Below, one piece after another: positions 52,437-60,520 of a stretch of DNA of 64,000 bases. The position numbers and the translations under genes were made by a program. This DNA is from a bacterium ADurb.Bin236 (GTDB taxonomy: Bacteria > UBP15 > UBA6099), in NCBI GenBank assembly GCA_002069885.1, contig MWCD01000011.1, positions 1 to 64,000 on the forward strand, read 5' to 3'. Each line of letters starts with the position of its first letter. Position 1 is the first letter of the stretch. The notes under the pieces were generated by a model that saw only the letters and a program-made list of their open reading frames with translations, did not search any database and was not told the DNA's origin.

Positions 52437-53432
52437 ATGACAGTAGGGCCTAATGACGCGCGCGGAAGCGCTCTGCGCGACAACTATGACAGGAACATCA
52501 CCTATCTGCGGGTTTCTGTGACGGATCGCTGCAACATGCGGTGCGTATATTGCATCCCCGAAGGCGCCGAGTTCATTCCCCACGAGGAAATTCTCACATA
52601 CGACGAGATAGAGCGAATCGTTAAAATCGGCGCGCGAGCGGGCATCAGGAAAGTCCGCTTAACAGGCGGCGAGCCTCTGGCTAGAAAAAACATCGACCGC
52701 CTTGTGGCGCAACTGGCGCGGATCGATTCTCTGGAAGACCTCTCGCTAACCACGAACGGGCTGCTGCTGGCCGAGCAAGCCGAAGCCCTCGCCGCAGCCG
52801 GGCTGAAGCGCGTAAACGTCAGCCTCGACACTCTTAACCCGGCGAAGTTCAAAGAGATTTGCAGGCGGGGGGATATCGGCGCGGTCATCGACGGGATACG
52901 GGCAGCGGGCGCGGCGGGTCTTCGCCCAGTCAAGGTGAACGCAGTGGTAATGCGCGGACGCAACGAAAACGAGGCCGCCGACTTCATCAGGTTCGCTCTC
53001 GACGAGGGCGTGGTCGTCAGGTTCATCGAGTACATGCCTTTCAACAGGGACGAGGAATGGCGCGCCAGATATGTTTCGCGCGACGAAACTATCGCCTCTC
53101 TCGGCTCCCTGATAGACGCTTCCGACGGGGGAAGAACCGACCCTAGCGCGCCGGCGAGATATTTTAACATCAAAGGATCAGACGCCTCGGTGGGTTTTAT
53201 CAGCCCGATATCGCACGGGTTCTGCAACATGTGCAACAGGATGAGGCTCACCCCCGGAGGCCAGTTGCTCGCCTGCCTGTTGTCCCCTTCAGGAGTGGAC
53301 GTGAAAGCGATAATGCGCTCCGGCGGTTCAGACGACGAGATACGCGACGCGTTCAGTCGGGCGGCGGAATCGAAGGGGCCGAGGGGCAACTTCCCGGACG
53401 CCTCGCGCCCCATGCATTCAGTCGGCGGATGA
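52437..53432 (+). CDS. moaA: GTP 3',8-cyclase MoaA
   Basis: The 331-residue radical SAM enzyme has the N-terminal cluster CNMRCVYC (C32, C36, C39). The C-terminal second cluster is in GFCNMCNRMRLTPGGQLLACL, and the protein ends in the GG dipeptide (MHSVGG) needed for activity in MoaA. It converts GTP to 3',8-cyclo-7,8-dihydro-GTP, the first step of molybdopterin synthesis, then finished by MoaC. A MOSC-domain gene follows 43 bases later; other moa/mob genes are not in the window. Confidence 0.96.
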   Translation: MTVGPNDARGSALRDNYDRNITYLRVSVTDRCNMRCVYCIPEGAEFIPHEEILTYDEIERIVKIGARAGIRKVRLTGGEPLARKNIDRLVAQLARIDSLEDLSLTTNGLLLAEQAEALAAAGLKRVNVSLDTLNPAKFKEICRRGDIGAVIDGIRAAGAAGLRPVKVNAVVMRGRNENEAADFIRFALDEGVVVRFIEYMPFNRDEEWRARYVSRDETIASLGSLIDASDGGRTDPSAPARYFNIKGSDASVGFISPISHGFCNMCNRMRLTPGGQLLACLLSPSGVDVKAIMRSGGSDDEIRDAFSRAAESKGPRGNFPDASRPMHSVGG

Positions 53433-53475
53433 GCCGCAGGCGGGCGGCCCGCCGCGAATTTTAAGGAGAATCGTT

Positions 53476-53916
53476 ATGACAGGAGAGATAGTTTCGGTGA
53501 ACGTGAGCGCGGGCAAGGGCGAGCGCAAGAAACCCGTCGAGTCCGTCGAGTTGCGAATCGGACACGGCATAGAGGGAGACGGGCACGCCGGTCCCGACCC
53601 GGTCAGGCAGGTAAGCATGCTCGCTCTCGAAAGCATAGATAAAATGCGCGCCAAAGGCTTGGACGTCAACCCCGGAGACTTCGCCGAGAACATCACCACA
53701 AAAGGCCTCAACCTCTACGGTCTGCCAGTCGGAACCCGCCTGCGCAGCGGGGCCGTCGAACTGGAAGTCACCCAGATAGGCAAGGAATGCCACGACCGTT
53801 GCGCAATCTACTATCAGGCGGGCGACTGCGTAATGCCCCGCGAGGGCATTTTCGTCAAAACAATCGTTCCCGGATTCCTCCGCGCGGGAGACGCCATATC
53901 GATAGTCGAAAAGTAA
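53476..53916 (+). CDS. MOSC-domain protein
   Basis: The 146-residue protein is a stand-alone MOSC domain: GDGHAGPDPVRQVSML, GDFAENITTKGL and TQIGKECHDRC with the conserved cysteine. MOSC proteins carry sulfur or the molybdenum cofactor to target enzymes. Genes of this size next to moaA are common, and the pair probably forms one operon (AAGGAG 7 bases before the ATG). The protein meets the second SLH porin gene end to end. Confidence 0.92.
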   Translation: MTGEIVSVNVSAGKGERKKPVESVELRIGHGIEGDGHAGPDPVRQVSMLALESIDKMRAKGLDVNPGDFAENITTKGLNLYGLPVGTRLRSGAVELEVTQIGKECHDRCAIYYQAGDCVMPREGIFVKTIVPGFLRAGDAISIVEK

Positions 53917-53989
53917 CCTCCCAACGCCGCGCGCAGAATCTGACCCTCCGCTAGTTTTGATGTTTTATGAAATTGATATTAATTGCGGA

Positions 53990-56695
53990 TTAGAAACTCA
54001 TCGAGACGCTAATGCCTGTGTTTTTTAAGAACAGTTTTCCATATTCCCATGTTTCAAACTTGCTGGGATTAATATATGCGCTTTTGTGCCACATTCTAAC
54101 TTTTGAAACATCCGTGAGCCGGTATTCATAAGAAAAACCCGATCCGTAAACTCTTCCCATAGTCATAAGATCTGATATCGTAGTGTTAACTTCTTCCACG
54201 CTTGTTGCCACGGTAAGATTCCTATCAGTTACAGAGAATAAATAAGTTAAATCTGATTTTTTTGATGTTTTCCACGATAGATCATAAAGCTGAGTTCTCA
54301 TGCCAAACCGAATCATCACCGAAAGGTCCTGAGAATCGAAAGTGGGCGAATCCGGATTGCAGTCGGCAATCCCGTTGCCGATGAATTTGTCTATCACGTT
54401 GCCTTGGTCGTCAACAATGCTCGTGTAGTTTCCGTCCACGCACGTGGGGCCGAGTCCGGCTTTGACAATGCTGTATTTGCCGGAAAGGGTTATCTTGTCC
54501 GTCAGGTAATAAGTGAACTTGTTGTCGAAGTAAGAAATCTTCAGAAGCGCGTCAGGGTCCCTGTTGTTCAACCTCTCAAAAAGGTTGAAGCTGACAATTA
54601 CCGCCATATCCCCGTTGTCCGCCACCGCTCCCGTGTCGAAATACATCGGTTTCCATTCTCCGCCGGCAACATACAGAATTTCATTCTGGAACTTTTTCTC
54701 AGGTCTCTTGTATGTTCCGCGCGCAAGAAATATCTCAAGGCTCTGAAGGTTTATGGGCAGTATATCTATTCCGAAGCTGGATATGTCGAAACCCGGCAGC
54801 CCGAATCGTCTTGAAACAAATTTTTCTCCCAGCCGCATGTATCCGATGGGAAATATCTGAATAGGCCCTTTCGAGTAGTCGAATAGAATATAGAACGCGT
54901 CGTCCTGCGCGGTCTGGCTGGGAATATCCACCCAGCTCACGTATTTCTCCGCCATAGAGAAATCAGACCCTTTGAAAGGAGAAAACGCGAGTTTGAAGCC
55001 GTCTTTTTTATACGTGCTGTGGCCGTACTCAGCAGTGACCTGCAATCCGGGAATCTGGGAGATTGGATATCTGAGAAAAATGCTGTTTACGGAGTTCTTC
55101 ATGGGAGGTTTGAAAAACTTGTGGTCGCCCAGTTCCCAATCTCCGCCTATGTTCGTGTTAGTCTGATACCAGTCCCCATACCATGACGATGTTATGTCGT
55201 TGTTGTAGTCCTCCCATGTGGCGATTCGAGTGAAAAGCAGCATGGAGCTGGGGTTGCCGAAGATGCTAGTCTGCAGGCTGTGCGCCTGTATATATTCCCG
55301 GTTGAAATAAGAATCCAACTGCCATTGAGAGAATGTTCCAGCTTGGCTGTCACCTGTTTTTATATACCATTTATTGAAAGAAGTTTCCTTGGTTTTTCCC
55401 AGATAAGACTTAATAGAGTAATCATTGAGAGAAAATTCCATGCTTATGCCGTCGTATTTGACTCCCATGCCCGTAAGGAACCAAGCGCCGAAAGTGACTT
55501 CTCCCGCGGAAAAGTTTCTGAGAGTAAAATTTCTCGGCCTGCTCGGAGTAAGGTTCTGATATTGCAATTGAAACCCGTCGCCGGCGTAAGTCAACTTCGA
55601 CCGTAGAGTCATGTCGTCATTTTTGCGGGGCTTGCTATACAGGTCCAGAGTCAATGACTTGCCTGTATAAGCGTACGAGTCAAGGTCTTCATCGTCAATT
55701 GAAAAATTGTTTGAATAATGCCAGCTTTCATAGGAAGCGCTGGCGCTTCCTGTTACCTTGAATCTCTGCTGGTCGTCCTTGAGCCTGTCTATCTCTCTCT
55801 TATTCGTCAGAACCTGTTTCCTGACATCGGCGATTTCTTTCTTCATGTCCTTTTCGAGATTCTTTAACACGTCTTTCTCTACGTAATCGATTAGGGCTTT
55901 GAGAATCTCGACATCTTTTTCCGTCAGTTCTACCGTCTTGGCTAGGTTTTCAAACTGTTTAGGAGGTTTGACAGGTTTCTTTTCGGGTTCGGGCTTAGGA
56001 GTTTCCGCCGGTTGCGGGGTAGCGGCAGGAGCGGCGGGAGTTTCCGCTGGAGTTTGCGCCGGGGCGGCTTTTTCGAGAACGACCTGCATCTCCGCCGGAC
56101 CTCTGCGCTGGAATCTTATGTCGGGTTGTTCCCCGCGCGGGTCCCGCCATACGACTTCGCCGGTTTTGGGAGGGCGGGGCTGCGCGGGGACGGGAACTGT
56201 GGCAGCGGGGTAGGGCTGAGCGGGCGCTTCAGCGACAAGTCCTCCGGCTGGAGGAGCTATCAGCGCGCCCCGCGCGTCCGGCGTTATCGCAGCCGGAACC
56301 GACATCGGGACCGACGCGAATTTCCCTTCCGCCACGTATCTGTTATAGTTGCTGACCAGTTTTGCGATTATTACGGACAACTCGTAGCGGGTGACGGGTC
56401 TGTCGCCTTTGAAATAGCCGTCCGCCTGTCCTTCCATCAGCCCGATATCGACGAGGTATCTGACCGCTTGATACGCCCAATGGTCTGTGGGCACATCATC
56501 GAAAGCGCCCGGAGCCGTCGCCTCCACAGGCGCGACCTGCCATAGCGGTTTCAGGGTGGACGAAGCATTCTCCCTTTCAAGGAAATCCAGCGCGAAAGGA
56601 TCCTCCGCCCATGCGGCGGAATGCGCAGGCGCGAAGACAGCTAGAACAGCCGTTGCCAGAATCGCGACAATTGCGGATATAACAGAAAATTTCAT
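53990..56695 (-). CDS. SLH-domain outer-membrane porin (OmpM-like), second copy
   Basis: The 901-residue protein has a signal peptide (ending SAAWA-E), one SLH domain (about 66-114; DVPTDHWAYQAVRYLVDIG) and a Pro/Ala linker. A coiled coil (about 250-310) and a C-terminal beta-barrel ending GISVSMSF follow. The same module order and long stretches of barrel similarity, such as FPIGYMRLGEKFVSRRFGLPG, link it to the porin at 48456-51359. It should tether the outer membrane and form a pore. Single gene with its own AT-rich promoter at 56779-56807. Confidence 0.85.
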   Translation of the reverse strand: MKFSVISAIVAILATAVLAVFAPAHSAAWAEDPFALDFLERENASSTLKPLWQVAPVEATAPGAFDDVPTDHWAYQAVRYLVDIGLMEGQADGYFKGDRPVTRYELSVIIAKLVSNYNRYVAEGKFASVPMSVPAAITPDARGALIAPPAGGLVAEAPAQPYPAATVPVPAQPRPPKTGEVVWRDPRGEQPDIRFQRRGPAEMQVVLEKAAPAQTPAETPAAPAATPQPAETPKPEPEKKPVKPPKQFENLAKTVELTEKDVEILKALIDYVEKDVLKNLEKDMKKEIADVRKQVLTNKREIDRLKDDQQRFKVTGSASASYESWHYSNNFSIDDEDLDSYAYTGKSLTLDLYSKPRKNDDMTLRSKLTYAGDGFQLQYQNLTPSRPRNFTLRNFSAGEVTFGAWFLTGMGVKYDGISMEFSLNDYSIKSYLGKTKETSFNKWYIKTGDSQAGTFSQWQLDSYFNREYIQAHSLQTSIFGNPSSMLLFTRIATWEDYNNDITSSWYGDWYQTNTNIGGDWELGDHKFFKPPMKNSVNSIFLRYPISQIPGLQVTAEYGHSTYKKDGFKLAFSPFKGSDFSMAEKYVSWVDIPSQTAQDDAFYILFDYSKGPIQIFPIGYMRLGEKFVSRRFGLPGFDISSFGIDILPINLQSLEIFLARGTYKRPEKKFQNEILYVAGGEWKPMYFDTGAVADNGDMAVIVSFNLFERLNNRDPDALLKISYFDNKFTYYLTDKITLSGKYSIVKAGLGPTCVDGNYTSIVDDQGNVIDKFIGNGIADCNPDSPTFDSQDLSVMIRFGMRTQLYDLSWKTSKKSDLTYLFSVTDRNLTVATSVEEVNTTISDLMTMGRVYGSGFSYEYRLTDVSKVRMWHKSAYINPSKFETWEYGKLFLKNTGISVSMSF

Positions 56696-56778
56696 TTTCA
56701 GCGTTGCAGCCGATTCTCAATATTGTTGTAACTTGCGCTGCCGCGCTTAACACTTAAGCGCCACAACCGTGATTCAGT

Positions 56779-56807
56779 ATTGTATATAATATTATCTATT
56801 AGCACAA
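56779..56807 (-). promoter_or_regulatory. Possible promoter of the second SLH porin
   Basis: On the minus strand TTGTGC (56802-56807), a 17-bp spacer and TACAAT (56779-56784), inside an AT-rich stretch that offers alternative pairings. The leader would be about 80 bases. Confidence 0.4.
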
Positions 56808-56933
56808 TACAAAAAATGTCATCCCCAAAACAATTCCATGTTATCTTTTCATCTGTGCAAAATGGCCGGTTTTAGATTGAATAGGCCGTGCAGGAAACAA
56901 AAAAAAGCTATTCTGTGCTAGACAGTTTGTGTT

Positions 56934-57422
56934 TTATTGACTGTAAACCTGCCTGTAGTCCGTCATTCCACCGATGAGGTTGTAGACATTTTTGAATCCG
57001 GTTTTGACAAGGAAATCGGCGGCTGCCGCGCTGCGTCTCCCTGTTCGGCAGACGACCGCTATATCTTTATCTTTTGGCAGTTCTATGTATCTTTGCGGAA
57101 GCTCCGCCACAGGGATGTTCAAAGCGTTTTTAATAGGAGCCGGGCCGGAGACAAGTTCCTCTGGATTTCTCACATCGAGAATCACAATGTCCTTTCCGGC
57201 GGCCAGCATCTCGTTAAGCTGCCGGGAATTTATGTCCGTCCAGCCTATCGCGGCAGGCGGGATTGTTTCGGACTCCGACGAAGGAGCAGTCGCAGGCGGG
57301 GCCGGGTCGGCTGGCGAAGCCTCCGGCGCGTTCCCTTTGTTCTTGTTCATTCCCGAGCATCCTGCCGCAATCGGGACAATCAGGCAAATCGCTGCCAGCA
57401 TTCGGATTATTCCTTTTTTCAT
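56934..57422 (-). CDS. Rhodanese-domain lipoprotein
   Basis: The 162-residue lipoprotein has the lipobox PIAAGC (cysteine about residue 22), a Pro/Ala/Ser linker (about 30-58) and a rhodanese domain (about 60-160). The catalytic cysteine is C125 in CRTGRRS, and DVRNPEE gives the conserved Asp-Arg pair. It is predicted to act at the outer face of the inner membrane or in the periplasm, moving sulfane sulfur or sensing it. AAGGAG is 7 bases before the ATG. The gene converges with the second SLH porin and diverges from the carbonic-anhydrase-like gene. Confidence 0.88.
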   Translation of the reverse strand: MKKGIIRMLAAICLIVPIAAGCSGMNKNKGNAPEASPADPAPPATAPSSESETIPPAAIGWTDINSRQLNEMLAAGKDIVILDVRNPEELVSGPAPIKNALNIPVAELPQRYIELPKDKDIAVVCRTGRRSAAAADFLVKTGFKNVYNLIGGMTDYRQVYSQ

Positions 57423-57650
57423 GAGGTTCTCCTTATAGGTAGGATATATCTTGATGAAACACGCTTAGTTGCTCCGAACATTTTTTTGTTTGACCATATT
57501 CTACATCTCTGCGGAGCTGTCTTGAAGAGACGCGAAATAATTGCGGAGGGTAGAGAGCCGAAAGCGAGTGTTTACATGGATGTCTGTATGGACAAGAATA
57601 TATGCGCCGGATTAAAAAGCCGTCTTGAGGCGATAAACGGAGATTCTAGG

Positions 57651-58175
57651 ATGCCTATTTATAGTTTCGAGGGACGACGACCGAAAATTGACGAGAGCGC
57701 TTGGGTTTTCCCGAATGCGGTGATAATCGGCGACGTAACTCTCGGACGCGAAGTTTACGTGGGAGCCGGAGCGATTCTCCGGGGGGATTATGGCTCAATC
57801 GAAGTGGGAGACGGGAGCGCTATAGAAGAAGGAGTGATAATACACGCCCGACCGGAAGACAGGACGTCTATCGGCAGAAACGCAATGCTTGGGCACGGCG
57901 CGATGGTTCATAACGCCGTCATTGAAGACGACGCGGTAATCGGGATGCGGGCTGTGGTTAGCGATTATTCGAGAGTCGGCGAATGGGCTATAATCGGCGA
58001 GGGCGGGTTGGTGAGAAACAGCCAGATTGTTCCTCCGAGAACGGTCGCTTTGGGTGTCCCGGTCAAGGTCGTAGGCGATATCAAGGAAAACCATATTCAG
58101 ATGTGGTCGTGGGCTAAAGAGTTGTACAGGGGGTTGGCGCGCAGGTATCCCGCCGGACTTGAAAGAATAGATTGA
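57651..58175 (+). CDS. Gamma-carbonic-anhydrase-like left-handed beta-helix protein
   Basis: The 174-residue protein is built of hexapeptide repeats (VIIGDVTLGREVYVGAGAIL) and ends in an alpha-helix (ENHIQMWSWAKELYRGLARR). The histidines in VIIHARPED and GHGAMVHNA match the metal ligands of gamma-carbonic anhydrases/PaaY proteins, which are trimers. CO2 hydration or thioesterase-type activity is possible. ATG 57651 is preceded by GGAG; longer frames overlap the divergent rhodanese gene and are rejected. A receiver-HTH regulator gene follows 86 bases later. Confidence 0.88.
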   Translation: MPIYSFEGRRPKIDESAWVFPNAVIIGDVTLGREVYVGAGAILRGDYGSIEVGDGSAIEEGVIIHARPEDRTSIGRNAMLGHGAMVHNAVIEDDAVIGMRAVVSDYSRVGEWAIIGEGGLVRNSQIVPPRTVALGVPVKVVGDIKENHIQMWSWAKELYRGLARRYPAGLERID

Positions 58176-58261
58176 ACCAGATTTTTCCGCCGTTTTTTCG
58201 CTCATTGAGCGTCGGGAAAGCAAAGTTTGTTTTTTTTGTTTTTTGAGGTTTAATAATAGGC

Positions 58262-58849
58262 ATGCCGGAGCCGGGCGACATAAGGATAGTGGTTCATGAC
58301 AGGAACGCGCCATTCGCGGAGTCGGTTCGCGACTATCTGCGCAGTCTTGGATACAGGGCGGAAGCCGCGTCGGCTCCCGGCGAAGCGTTGAGGATTCTGA
58401 GATCGGGCCGCTGTCAGGTTCTAATCGTCGGGGCGGACTATTCGGACCCGTCCGATTTCGTCATGCCGGCCTTGGATGAATTTCCCAGTCTGTGCGTTGT
58501 TGTGATGACGGACCTGCCGCTCGAAGAGAAAGCGAACAGATGGCAGTCCGCGTTCGCTAGAGTAAGGAAGCCCTTCCCGTTTGAAAAGCTGGCTGACATT
58601 CTGGATAGGGCGATAACGCTCGACAAGATTTTTTTTGATCTGGAAGAAAGAGTGATGAATAACATCGGCAGGAGATTGCGCGCGGCGAGAAGAATGAGGG
58701 GGCTGACTCTTGCGGAGCTTTCCGAAAGGGCCGGACTGTCGGCAAGCCTGATTTCAAAAATTGAGACGGCAAATGCAGCGCCTTCCGTGTCCTCTCTCGT
58801 CAAATTATCAAGAATTCTCGATATCAGAATAGCAAGTCTTTTCGAATAG
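58262..58849 (+). CDS. Receiver-like/XRE helix-turn-helix regulator
   Basis: The 195-residue protein joins a response-regulator receiver fold (about 1-125) to a Cro/cI-type helix-turn-helix (about 130-195; MRGLTLAELSERAGLSASLISKIE). The receiver keeps the lysine loop VRKPFPFEKL and a single aspartate at the end of strand 1 (VVHDRNA). The phospho-acceptor position reads LIVGADYSD, so phosphorylation is uncertain. XRE output domains on receivers are unusual; most carry winged helices. No kinase is nearby. A weak TTGTTT/TAATAA promoter lies just upstream. Confidence 0.75.
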   Translation: MPEPGDIRIVVHDRNAPFAESVRDYLRSLGYRAEAASAPGEALRILRSGRCQVLIVGADYSDPSDFVMPALDEFPSLCVVVMTDLPLEEKANRWQSAFARVRKPFPFEKLADILDRAITLDKIFFDLEERVMNNIGRRLRAARRMRGLTLAELSERAGLSASLISKIETANAAPSVSSLVKLSRILDIRIASLFE

Positions 58850-58902
58850 GCGCGCCTGAATGCGTTTGATAACGCGGCGAGCTAGCCGAAACGCGACAGC
58901 GT

Positions 58903-60315
58903 TCATTCGGGGTCTATTTTTTCGGGTTCTTTTGTTTCAGGCTCCGCGGGCAGTCCTAAATCCAGAATCAGGTCGGCCGCCTTTATCTCTCCGGATTCTA
59001 TCTTTCTGCCCTGCTCGATAAGCTCGTCGATTTTCATCTCGCGTTGTTCTTTCGCCCAGACATCGAAAAGTTCCTGAGAACGTTTTTCGAAGGAGCGCAA
59101 TTGGTCGGCGATGCCCTGAATGTCAGGGTTTTTGTCTCCGCTTCGCACATAGCCGTCGAGGCTGGCGGCTGTCTCGCCGAGCAGGGAAGCCGTGCTCAGG
59201 CATTTCGTGTGCACCAGATAGTAGTACTCCGATTTCGGCGCGAGGCTCTGGTAGCAGTCGTATACCTTTTTGGAGTTCTCCGCCATCTCTGTCAGTTCCG
59301 GGATTTGTTTTCCCATGAAAGAGCCGGCTCTCGAATTGAGCCGGTTGATGAATCCCTGCATCTCCGTGTAAACAATCATGAAATTTTGGTCGCAGTCCTT
59401 GCGCTTCATGACGTATTCGATTGTCTCGACGCGTTCAGCCAGCGCGTAGACTCTTGATCTAAGGCTCGCAAGATATTTCGTCTCGTCCGTGAAGACGGAT
59501 ATCCGGTCGACTTCTTTTTTTGCCTCCTTGAATTTGTTGAGGGCGAGGTAGGTTTCGATGAGGCGGACGGAGATGTCCGAGCGGTTGAGGTCGTGAGCGA
59601 GAGCGGCGAGGAAGCTCTTTTCCGCTTTTTCAAAGTCGCCCATAGCGAAATATGATTCGCCTAGCGCGTGATTGATGCGGATGGAGTCTTTGCGGCCCGC
59701 GCCTTTGAGGGCTTTTTCCAGATATGAGACGGCTTCTTTATGCTTTTTGTCGTGCAGGCGGATGAGGCCCATGTGCTGGTTGGCGCGCCTGTCGTTCTCG
59801 TCGATTTCGAGCGCTTTTAGCAGGGACTTCTCCGATTCCGGATAATCATTTTTGAAATAGAGGATTTCGCCGCGCATTGAGTGGAGAGGAGCGGATTTCT
59901 TGTGCCATTTGACGGCTTTGTCCACAGCTTCGAGCGCGCCGTCGCTGTCGTCCTGAGCGCTGCGGCATTCGGAGAGAAGCAGCCACGCCTTAAGGTTTTT
60001 CGGTCTCCTGCGGGTAATCTTCGCGGCTTGCTCTTCGCAGGATTCGTATTGTCCGGTGCGCAACCTCTGTTCGGCAAGCTTAAGCCCTCGGTGCGAGCTG
60101 AACGCCATATATCCCGCAGAGAGGAAATAGAAAGCGATTGCCCCTCCGACGATGAGTATGAAGAGTTTCCAGTTGTCCTGAATTTTTGACGCTGGGCGCT
60201 TAACGCCTTCGTCGCCGGGCTTCGCCGACGCCGCCGCGCCTGTTGTCTTCGCTCCGCATCCGGGACAGAACTTTAGTCCTTCCCGCAACTCGGCTCCGCA
60301 TTTATCGCAATTCAT
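58903..60315 (-). CDS. Zinc-ribbon membrane-anchored TPR protein
   Basis: The 470-residue protein starts with a zinc ribbon (CDKCGAELREGLKFCPGCG). One membrane helix (about 49-71) follows, then at least six TPR-like helical repeats (about 80-270) and a helical C-terminal part with a short Pro/Glu tail. The zinc ribbon is predicted to be cytosolic and the TPR region outside the inner membrane, or the reverse; the sequence does not decide. TPR proteins hold other proteins together. No partner is evident from the neighbours. It stands alone behind a TATAAT box (60357-60362, minus strand). Confidence 0.75.
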   Translation of the reverse strand: MNCDKCGAELREGLKFCPGCGAKTTGAAASAKPGDEGVKRPASKIQDNWKLFILIVGGAIAFYFLSAGYMAFSSHRGLKLAEQRLRTGQYESCEEQAAKITRRRPKNLKAWLLLSECRSAQDDSDGALEAVDKAVKWHKKSAPLHSMRGEILYFKNDYPESEKSLLKALEIDENDRRANQHMGLIRLHDKKHKEAVSYLEKALKGAGRKDSIRINHALGESYFAMGDFEKAEKSFLAALAHDLNRSDISVRLIETYLALNKFKEAKKEVDRISVFTDETKYLASLRSRVYALAERVETIEYVMKRKDCDQNFMIVYTEMQGFINRLNSRAGSFMGKQIPELTEMAENSKKVYDCYQSLAPKSEYYYLVHTKCLSTASLLGETAASLDGYVRSGDKNPDIQGIADQLRSFEKRSQELFDVWAKEQREMKIDELIEQGRKIESGEIKAADLILDLGLPAEPETKEPEKIDPE

Positions 60316-60464
60316 TCGGGCGTCCTGTCCTTATGTCCGGCTGTCATATCTATACCATTATAATATTGTTCGACTGCAAATGTAAGAAGCGCGCGCGCAT
60401 GAAAATTGATAAAATAATTGCGCCACGCGAACCGGCAGACCGGAACGGGAGCAGAGGGGCTGAT

Positions 60465-60493
60465 TTGCTTGCGGGCGGAGAAACAGATAAAAT
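60465..60493 (+). promoter_or_regulatory. Sigma70-type promoter of the GH31 gene
   Basis: TTGCTT (60465-60470), a 17-bp spacer and TAAAAT (60488-60493), 28 bases before the ATG at 60521, with AAGGAG as ribosome site (60506-60511). Confidence 0.65.
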
Positions 60494-60520
60494 GTAATCC
60501 TTTTTAAGGAGACAGAGCGC

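Noticed and set aside
56937-57650. Long upstream extension of the carbonic-anhydrase-like gene
   Set aside because: The extension runs antisense through the rhodanese gene; the hexapeptide protein starts at 57651 with its own ribosome site.
60399-60497. 33-codon ORF before the GH31 gene
   Set aside because: It lacks a ribosome site and overlaps the GH31 promoter.
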